From the NCBI GenBank assembly GCA_964649415.1, contig CAZYSK010000131.1, positions 1-12,458 on the forward strand: DNA of 12,458 nucleotides, given 5' to 3'. A program made the translations under genes and the position numbers. Source of the stretch: CAZYSK01 sp964649415 (GTDB taxonomy: Bacteria > Chloroflexota > Anaerolineae > B4-G1). The notes under the pieces were generated by a model. It worked only from the letters and a program-made list of their open reading frames with translations, ran no database searches and was not told the origin of the DNA. Positions 7,302 through 12,458 of this stretch are shown here, piece by piece (positions within the stretch are counted from its first letter, which is position 1; each line of letters opens with the position of its first letter).

Positions 7302-9446
7302 CTACCTCGGGAACCGCCCTATAGTCTCCCTGAAGGCCGCCTCGTCCGGCAGGAAGTAACCCACGTCCGTGATGTAATACTTCACCCGCCGCAGGTAGAA
7401 GTTGATGAACGCCGCCACCTGAGGCTTGCCCTCCATGATGTCGGCGTCGGAGTAGATGAACAAGGGCCGCACCAGCGGATAGGCCCCGCTGTCCACCGTC
7501 TCCGGCCTGGGCTGGACCCTGTCCACCGGCAGCGTGCCCAACGCCTCTTCGTGCGACTGGTAGTAGGCGTAGCCGAAGAAGCCCACGGCGTGGGGGTTGT
7601 CCCGCACCTGGGTGGCCAGTTCCGCGTACTCGTACTCCTCGCTCCGCGTCGTGACGTGGGGGGCCTGCGACAGCGGCGTGGGATCGCCGTCGAAGATCTC
7701 ATTCACCAACACGTCCCGCGTGCCGCTGCCCTCAGGCGGGTAGAAGCGCTGGATCGCCTCATCCGGCCAATCGGATTTCACGTCGGACCACTTCTCTGCG
7801 GTCGCCAGGATCTGCCGCAGTTGGTCGAGCGTCAGCCCGTCCAGCTCCGGGTCGCCAACCACCGCGCTCCCGGCGCTGACCGCGATGACGATGGCGTCCG
7901 TGCCGATCTCGAACGCGATGGGGTCCAGCCCGATGTCCTGGCATGCCTGGCGCTCCTCGTCCTTGATGGGGCGGCTGGCGTCGGCGATGTCCGCGCCGCC
8001 GGCGCAGAACGTGGCGATGCCCGGGCCGGTGTGCTCCTTGCCGATGTCGGGGATGTCACCGCCGAAACCGGCCTCTCTGAAGCAGTCGGCCACCCGCTGC
8101 GTCAGGGGATACACCGTCTGGCTGCCCACGATGGCGATGTTCCCGCTGACCCCACAGTCGACCTCGGGCAGCGTGGCGATGCCCTGCCCGGCCCAGTAGG
8201 CGGCGACTTCCTCGGCGGTCGGCAGGTAGATGATCCAACCTTTTCCGATGGCGTCCGCGCTCTCGATGCACGTGTAGGCCGTGTTCGTCTGGCATTTCTG
8301 GTTGTTGAGCGCGACGATGGCCCGATAGTCGAAGGGATTGCCGTACTCGCGCTCCGCGATCCTGGAGAGCCAGTCGCCCCCCTGGACCTCGTAGGGCTGG
8401 CCCGCTCCGGCCCCTGTGCCCTCGGCGATCTCGCAGCTCGGCGGTGGGGTGGGGACGACGTCGCCCGGCGGCGTGGCCGTTGCCGCGGCCGGCGGCGTTG
8501 GCGGCGTCACGGGGACCTCCATGCATCCGGCTGCGAACGCCTGCTCCACCTTCTCGTCCCAGGCCCGGCACAGTCGCCCGTACGTGCCCGCCGCCCTGAT
8601 CTCCTCCAGGCCCGCGTTGATCGCGTGCAGCAGACCGCCGCAACCCTTGCGCACGGCGATCCCATACACCTGTTGGCTGGGGATGAACGTGTCCAGGAGC
8701 CTCAGGCCCTTGTAGGCCCCGATGTGCCTGCTGGCGCTGGGCTGATCGTCGACCACGGCGTCCACCGTGTTCTCCGATAGCGCCGCGAAGGCCTCCTCGA
8801 TGCTCGGGTAGGCGGCGCAGCCATCCCTGAGCTGCTGCGTGCACCAGTCCTGGCCCGCCGTGCCCGACTGCACCCCGACCATCCGGCCGGCCAACTGGTC
8901 GGGCGACTGGATATCGCTGCCCTCGCGGACGGCGACGGCCAGCACGGTCTGGTAGTAGGGCGTGCTGAAGTCGACGATCTGTTCCCGCGCCGGTGTCTGT
9001 GAGATCGCTGAGATGGCGACCGCGAACCGGCCATCGGCCATGTCGGTGAGGAGACTGCCGAAGTCGCCGCACTGGGCGTACGCGATCTGGAGGCCGGCGG
9101 CCTCGGCGACGGCGTTCATCAGGTCGATGTCGAAGCCCTGCACGCCCGCCGGCCCCTGGTCGACGAAGGGCTCGTAGTCGGGCGAGATGCCCACCGTGAT
9201 GACGCCGTCGACGTCGCAGGGGACCGGAGTCCCGGCGGTCGAAATGGGTTGATCCGTGGGTCCCTGCGCCTGGGTGGGGTCCGGCCCTGAGGGGGAGGGG
9301 GAAGGAGCGGGCGTCGCCGTTGGCCCCCCAGGCGTACAAGCGCCCAGGATGAGGCCCGTCAGCAGGACCGCCAGGACGGGGACCGCCGTCCGCCGTTGGT
9401 CAGGTCTGAGTCTTCGTCTCTGTCTCTGCCTTCGTCTGTGTCGCAT
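7302..9446 (-). CDS. Lipoprotein fusing SBP family 3, LysM-like and PstS-like domains
   Basis: A 714-residue secreted protein. An Arg-rich N-terminus, a hydrophobic stretch (21-36) and the lipobox LILGAC (Cys37) mark a lipoprotein anchored outside the cytoplasmic membrane; a Pro/Thr/Ser-rich linker (38-76) follows. Residues about 80-305 form an amino-acid-type solute-binding domain (GFDIDLMNAVAE, then TPAREQIVDFSTPYY). After a second Pro/Thr linker, about 350-409 resembles LysM (YEVQGGDWLSRIAEREYGN, then YLPT), usually a peptidoglycan binder. Residues about 430-714 are PstS-like, with GSQTVYPLTQ and the phosphate-loop motif GSGTRD (573-578). The start is placed at 9446 because GGGAG (complement of 9453-9457) sits six bases upstream; an in-frame ATG at 9470 would add eight residues but has poorer spacing. 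It lies 29 bp after the preceding PstS-like gene. No permease gene is adjacent. Ligands are inferred. Confidence 0.88.
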   Translation of the reverse strand: MRHRRRQRQRRRLRPDQRRTAVPVLAVLLTGLILGACTPGGPTATPAPSPSPSGPDPTQAQGPTDQPISTAGTPVPCDVDGVITVGISPDYEPFVDQGPAGVQGFDIDLMNAVAEAAGLQIAYAQCGDFGSLLTDMADGRFAVAISAISQTPAREQIVDFSTPYYQTVLAVAVREGSDIQSPDQLAGRMVGVQSGTAGQDWCTQQLRDGCAAYPSIEEAFAALSENTVDAVVDDQPSASRHIGAYKGLRLLDTFIPSQQVYGIAVRKGCGGLLHAINAGLEEIRAAGTYGRLCRAWDEKVEQAFAAGCMEVPVTPPTPPAAATATPPGDVVPTPPPSCEIAEGTGAGAGQPYEVQGGDWLSRIAEREYGNPFDYRAIVALNNQKCQTNTAYTCIESADAIGKGWIIYLPTAEEVAAYWAGQGIATLPEVDCGVSGNIAIVGSQTVYPLTQRVADCFREAGFGGDIPDIGKEHTGPGIATFCAGGADIADASRPIKDEERQACQDIGLDPIAFEIGTDAIVIAVSAGSAVVGDPELDGLTLDQLRQILATAEKWSDVKSDWPDEAIQRFYPPEGSGTRDVLVNEIFDGDPTPLSQAPHVTTRSEEYEYAELATQVRDNPHAVGFFGYAYYQSHEEALGTLPVDRVQPRPETVDSGAYPLVRPLFIYSDADIMEGKPQVAAFINFYLRRVKYYITDVGYFLPDEAAFRETIGRFPR

Positions 9447-9475
9447 AGTGTTCTCCCAACAGGGCTCCATCCTCG

Positions 9476-10822
9476 CTATTCCCGGCAGACCCGCGGCGTG
9501 CCGTCCTCCCGGGGCTCAAAACCGGCCGGAAGCTTCACCTTGACCTCCGCCGGGGGACTGAAGAAGTGGGTGTAGAAGTGATGGTCCTCCAGCATCGCCT
9601 GGCCTTGCCGGCCGAGGACGTATTCCAGGAACTCGCGCGCCAGCTCCGTCGACTCCGCGCTGAGCTGCCCGCCTCCGATGACGTACATGTACAGGGGGCG
9701 AACCAGGCGCGGATCGTACTGCTCCGGATCGAAGCAGGGCTCCTGATCCTCCTGGACGCCGGGCCGTTCGCTGCATATGGGGTAGAGCGGGTACGCTTTC
9801 CAGCCGTCGTATTCCACGAGGATGACGCGCATGAACCGCGGGGGCTGGGTGTGCAGCCAGGCCGTGCTGACCCAATACAGGGAGCCCGGCAGGTTCAGGG
9901 CCTGGTCGAGGCAGGCGTCGTTGCTGCTGCACGGCTCGCAGCCGTCGGCCGGGTCGTCGTCCTCGTCCTCGCACAGCAGTTCGCCGCCCGCGCCCTCACG
10001 CGTCGGGGGCAGGGTGACGAAATGGCCTGGGATGGGGATCGGCTCGGCGTCGTCTTCGCTCTGGCTCAGTTGGCCGACCTCGCGCAGGATCAGGTCGGTC
10101 GTGCCGCTGCCGTGGCGGGCGATGATGCGGATGGGGCGGGGCTCCCCTTGGTCGTCCTCCCAACCTTCGAGATCTCCCCAATTGGGGCTGCTGCCTCTCA
10201 GGATGCCCGGCAGATCGCGCGCCTGTATCGCGGGGCCCTCGTTGTTGATGTCGGTGACGAACGCGATCACGTCGTAGCCGATCACGGCCGCGCACGCGAT
10301 CGTGTGCTCCTTCTCGATCTCCTGCTGCATGTTCAGGGGCATCGCCTCCGAGGCGACCACCAGTTCCGCCTCGCCCCGGGCGGCCATGTTGAAGCCGTCC
10401 AGCGAGCCTCCCGGCTCAATCGTGACGTCAATCGTCCGGTCGGCGCAGATGAGGCCGCCCAGGATGCAGTCCTCCCACGCCTGCTGCGCCTCGAAGGCCT
10501 CCTGCCACTCGCCGGCCAGGCCGATTTCCTCACCCAGGACGGTGTTGCTCCCCACGATGCGCAGCCTGGGGCTGGGCCTTCTCCTCTGCATGATCGGGAC
10601 AGCCCAGCCCTGGATCGCCTCCGTGAGGTCCGCTGCGAAGCCGATCGACGTCCCCAGGAAGGTGCCGATGAACATCAGGACGGGGAGCCACCTCTGCCTC
10701 CGAAGTAACGCCAGCCTGCTCTGTTCGGACTCCGAGTCTGGCTGGGCGTCCGGTGCGTCGCCGGGCTTCGCTGCTGGCTCTGCACGGGGGACTTGCGGTT
10801 GCTCAGTGGGGGAAGATTGCAT
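9476..10822 (-). CDS. Membrane-anchored PstS-like phosphate-binding protein
   Basis: A 448-residue protein with a polar Pro/Ala/Glu-rich N-terminal tail (1-44), one transmembrane segment (about 45-63) and an extracytoplasmic PstS-like domain. GSNTVLGE (91-98) and RHGSGTTDLI (236-245) match the phosphate-contacting loops of periplasmic phosphate-binding proteins, and the C-terminus has the usual RPLYMY and FLEYVLGRQGQ segments. There is no lipobox, so it is probably held by an uncleaved signal anchor. An unusual acidic cysteine-rich insertion, about 281-306, contains Cys284, Cys295, Cys298 and Cys304 among Asp/Glu residues and could bind a cation or form disulfides. The ATG start has GGAGGTGAT (complement of 10826-10834) at good distance. 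It is the first gene of an operon with the triple-domain lipoprotein and is preceded by a Pho-box-like promoter. Phosphate is the inferred ligand. Confidence 0.85.
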   Translation of the reverse strand: MQSSPTEQPQVPRAEPAAKPGDAPDAQPDSESEQSRLALLRRQRWLPVLMFIGTFLGTSIGFAADLTEAIQGWAVPIMQRRRPSPRLRIVGSNTVLGEEIGLAGEWQEAFEAQQAWEDCILGGLICADRTIDVTIEPGGSLDGFNMAARGEAELVVASEAMPLNMQQEIEKEHTIACAAVIGYDVIAFVTDINNEGPAIQARDLPGILRGSSPNWGDLEGWEDDQGEPRPIRIIARHGSGTTDLILREVGQLSQSEDDAEPIPIPGHFVTLPPTREGAGGELLCEDEDDDPADGCEPCSSNDACLDQALNLPGSLYWVSTAWLHTQPPRFMRVILVEYDGWKAYPLYPICSERPGVQEDQEPCFDPEQYDPRLVRPLYMYVIGGGQLSAESTELAREFLEYVLGRQGQAMLEDHHFYTHFFSPPAEVKVKLPAGFEPREDGTPRVCRE

Positions 10823-10904
10823 GGCATCACCTCCGCTCGTCAGTCAGGGCGTGCTTCGGTCTTGCGTGACTTGGACGATTCCCCGTCAGCGCCAGGCACG
10901 CAGC

Positions 10905-10930
10905 GTGTCCGCGGACAGACCGGCGGACAC
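10905..10930. other. Hairpin in the 5' leader of the PstS-like operon
   Basis: GTGTCCGC (10905-10912) and GCGGACAC (10923-10930) are perfect inverted arms of 8 bp around a 10-base loop, within the untranslated leader of about 190 nt between the promoter and the start codon. A nested palindrome GTCCGCGGAC (10907-10916) offers an alternative fold. No U-run follows on the minus strand, so it is not an evident terminator; it matches no riboswitch I recognise. Confidence 0.4.
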
Positions 10931-11021
10931 AGTGAACGACTGCCCGACCTCCCGCCCGGCAGACTTGAGGGGGCCGGGCAATTCGGCCTGTAGGACGGGG
11001 CCGGCAATACACCGGCCTCCC

Positions 11022-11096
11022 ATTGTACACCGGGAACTTGAACGAGGCGTTAACGGAGCCTAGCGCAATGTTAGCGCTGTGTTAACGGTCTGTTAA
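11022..11096 (-). promoter_or_regulatory. Pho-box-like promoter of the PstS-like operon
   Basis: On the minus strand a series of hexamers reads TTAACA (11096-11091), TTAACA (11085-11080), CTAACA (11074-11069), CTAGGC (11063-11058, degenerate), TTAACG (11053-11048) and TTCAAG (11042-11037). Steps are 11, 11, 11, 10 and 11 bp. Direct TT(A/T/C)ACA hexamers separated by about 5 bp are the documented binding pattern of PhoP in Bacillus and closely resemble PhoB boxes of proteobacteria. A TACAAT -10 (11027-11022) lies just downstream. The hexamer 17 bp before it is ACGCCT, a poor -35, as expected of a promoter needing a bound activator. It faces two PstS-like genes, which supports phosphate-starvation control. 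The regulator itself is not in the window. Confidence 0.72.
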
Positions 11097-11331
11097 GGGG
11101 AGGCGAGCTTGCTCCCGTCTTGTGGCCGGGATTTCCCAATCGCGACCGAAAGGGGGGCCCCCTAAGAACGTCGATCCACGTGGCTACGCTGATCAGGCGC
11201 AGGATCCCCACAACTACTATGCCATACCGCCAGAGTTGGGGGACAACGAGCTGGGGGATCACCCTGCCCCTGCTCGGAAGATCGTCCACGACGCGCAGGC
11301 GAGCGAAGTCGAAAGGGGGCGGCTCCCCTGT
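11097..11331. other. Non-coding stretch between the Pho box and the CRISPR array
   Basis: No convincing gene is seen. A GTG-started frame on the plus strand (11122-11379) encodes 85 residues of mixed composition, but it runs into the CRISPR terminal repeat and first spacer and lacks a ribosome site. A 72-residue minus-strand frame (11289-11071) runs through the Pho box. The plus frame between about 11160 and 11330 has somewhat protein-like content (DPHNYYAIPPELGDNELGDH), so a decayed gene fragment is possible. Confidence 0.4.
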
Positions 11332-11368
11332 CTTCGATCAACAAGGACAACAGGATACTCGTTGCTCC
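11332..11368 (-). repeat. Degenerate terminal CRISPR repeat (trailer end)
   Basis: The 16 bases at 11353-11368 match the intact repeat exactly, while the other 21 positions (11332-11352) are mostly changed. In the minus-strand orientation the 5' part is kept and the 3' part lost, the standard pattern for the oldest, leader-distal repeat. A 39-bp spacer (11369-11407) separates it from the first intact repeat. Confidence 0.88.
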
Positions 11369-12400
11369 TGAAGGCCTGATCGACTGGAAGGGGCCAATGG
11401 CCTAGCCCTTTCAGCTCCCTACTTGACGGGATACTCGTTGCTCCCCAGAGAAGCAGGCGCAAGAGCCGCGAAGCGTGGCGCTTTCAGCTCCCTACTTGAC
11501 GGGATACTCGTTGCTCGGCGGATAATGTGCCGGGTAGTTACGCGGAAGTGCGCTTTCAGCTCCCTACTTGACGGGATACTCGTTGCTCCTAACGGGTCGG
11601 TGAACATAGCGCCCCAGTTGTACCGCTTTCAGCTCCCTACTTGACGGGATACTCGTTGCTCCCCAGGATTAGGTAGGATGCCGGTGTCTTGAGTGCCGCT
11701 TTCAGCTCCCTACTTGACGGGATACTCGTTGCTCCTCCACTTCCTGCACGAGAACGGCATCGACGTGACGTCTTTCAGCTCCCTACTTGACGGGATACTC
11801 GTTGCTCCGCAATGCGGGTAAGCATCACCGCTTGCACCGGGACACTTTCAGCTCCCTACTTGACGGGATACTCGTTGCTCCCGTGCCCGGATTGTCGCAT
11901 CGGATGCGCCATCGACGAACTTTCAGCTCCCTACTTGACGGGATACTCGTTGCTCCTCATCTACTATGCCCTCGTCAATGGCCCAGGTCCAGACTTTCAG
12001 CTCCCTACTTGACGGGATACTCGTTGCTCCACGAGCAGGACCCGGTGCGCGTGTTCCGCCACCTGGCTTTCAGCTCCCTACTTGACGGGATACTCGTTGC
12101 TCCGTGGTACGGCGGCCGGGGCCGGCGGGGACGTGGTGGTCTTTCAGCTCCCTACTTGACGGGATACTCGTTGCTCCGCGGCGATGCGCAAGGGCACAAT
12201 ACCGGTGGAGGTGGACTTTCAGCTCCCTACTTGACGGGATACTCGTTGCTCCGACGGCATGGACTTCCCCAAGCTGCTCGGAACGATCTTTCAGCTCCCT
12301 ACTTGACGGGATACTCGTTGCTCCTTGACCGCGCCGTGAACGTGTCCCGCCACGTAGTCCAGCCTTTCAGCTCCCTACTTGACGGGATACTCGTTGCTCC
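11332..12400 (-). CRISPR. CRISPR array, 14 intact 37-bp repeats plus one degenerate, 14 spacers
   Basis: Intact repeats start at 11408, 11481, 11553, 11626, 11699, 11772, 11845, 11920, 11994, 12067, 12141, 12216, 12288 and 12364. All are identical over 37 bp except that the one at 11481-11517 ends in G in place of C. Spacers are unique and 35-39 bp. On the minus strand the repeat begins GGAGCAACGAGTATCC and ends GGGAGCTGAAAG, giving a GCTGAAAG 5' handle like the GAAA(C/G)-ending repeats of type I and III systems; TCCC and GGGA form a small internal stem. This end, the degenerate repeat at the left and the AT-rich flank at the right all agree that transcription runs right to left. No cas gene is present, so the subtype cannot be assigned. 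Confidence 0.97.
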
Positions 12401-12458
12401 TTGTGGAATGTGTCAATGATTTTGAGACAACTCAAGCTGGGATTTAGGGAAGAAAAGC
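12401..12458 (-). promoter_or_regulatory. CRISPR leader (partial, at window edge)
   Basis: After the last repeat ends at 12400 no further repeat begins within the remaining 58 bp, although spacers are at most 39 bp, so the array ends here. This flank is markedly more AT-rich than the rest of the window, as leaders are. On the minus strand TTGACA (12416-12411) is a consensus -35 hexamer, but no convincing -10 follows at 17 bp, so the true promoter is probably beyond the edge. New spacers would be added at this end. Confidence 0.7.

Noticed and set aside
6736..7359. Open frames spanning the N gap and hairpin repeats
   Set aside because: They translate undetermined bases and tandem repeat DNA and have no protein features.
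9447..9470. Start of the triple-domain lipoprotein at the ATG at 9470
   Set aside because: The ATG at 9446 has GGGAG six bases upstream, while the one at 9470 has only a GAGG touching the start codon and a GGGAA too far away; the shorter form also gives a more usual signal peptide.
10823..11021. A riboswitch in the leader of the PstS-like operon
   Set aside because: Only one simple hairpin and a GC-rich context are visible; no conserved aptamer core or expression platform was recognised.
11071..11379. Small genes on either strand between the Pho box and the array
   Set aside because: The plus frame (11122-11379) lacks a ribosome site and ends inside a CRISPR spacer; the minus frame (11289-11071) covers the operator. 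A gene remnant is possible but not supported.
11787..12419. Frames of up to 210 codons running through the CRISPR array
   Set aside because: The repeat lacks stops in most frames, so open frames arise by chance; the array structure explains the sequence fully.
11101..12458. A cas gene or other defence gene beside the array
   Set aside because: All frames on both strands near the array were inspected and none resembles Cas1, Cas2, Cas6 or an effector; such genes could only lie beyond the right edge.

Overview
The window looks like a high-GC draft or metagenome scaffold (it carries an exactly 100-base N gap). It is most likely from a Chloroflexota-type bacterium. That placement is an inference from the MalT/LuxR-type giant regulator, the style of the secreted solute-binding proteins, and the many short palindromic and heptameric repeat families between genes; no marker gene is present. 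Five convincing protein genes are visible, all on the minus strand, together with a CRISPR array that also reads on the minus strand.

Layout in order of transcription, right to left. (1) 12458-11332: a CRISPR array of 14 intact 37-bp repeats plus one degenerate terminal repeat, with an AT-rich leader at the right edge and no cas gene in view. (2) 11331-10823: a non-coding stretch whose core (11022-11096) is a promoter with a run of TTAACA-like hexamers on an 11-bp register, the pattern of a PhoP/PhoB (Pho) box, followed by a TACAAT -10 element. (3) 10822-7302: a two-gene operon of extracytoplasmic solute-binding proteins. The first is a membrane-anchored PstS-like protein. The second is a lipoprotein fusing an amino-acid-type binding domain, a LysM-like domain and a PstS-like domain. 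No permease or ATPase is next to them, and the Pho box fits a phosphate-related role. (4) 7301-6762: tandem 48-51-bp hairpin repeats broken by the assembly gap, then a promoter for the next unit. (5) 6761-3286: a glycoside-hydrolase-like TIM-barrel protein and an MFS transporter, plausibly a sugar uptake and processing pair, separated by a 99-bp element with 15-bp inverted termini. (6) 3285-3104: short intergenic region with heptamer tandem repeats. (7) 3103-239: a 954-residue MalT-like LuxR-family regulator whose ATPase domain carries an in-frame extra segment containing a palindrome. (8) 216-1: four copies of a 54-bp hairpin repeat.

The two most noteworthy items are the Pho-box-controlled operon of fused binding proteins and the repeat ecology. 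A different repetitive element follows almost every gene, and one palindromic element appears to have been absorbed into the coding frame of the regulator. I see no complete new defence system; the CRISPR array is clear, but any cas genes would lie beyond the right edge.
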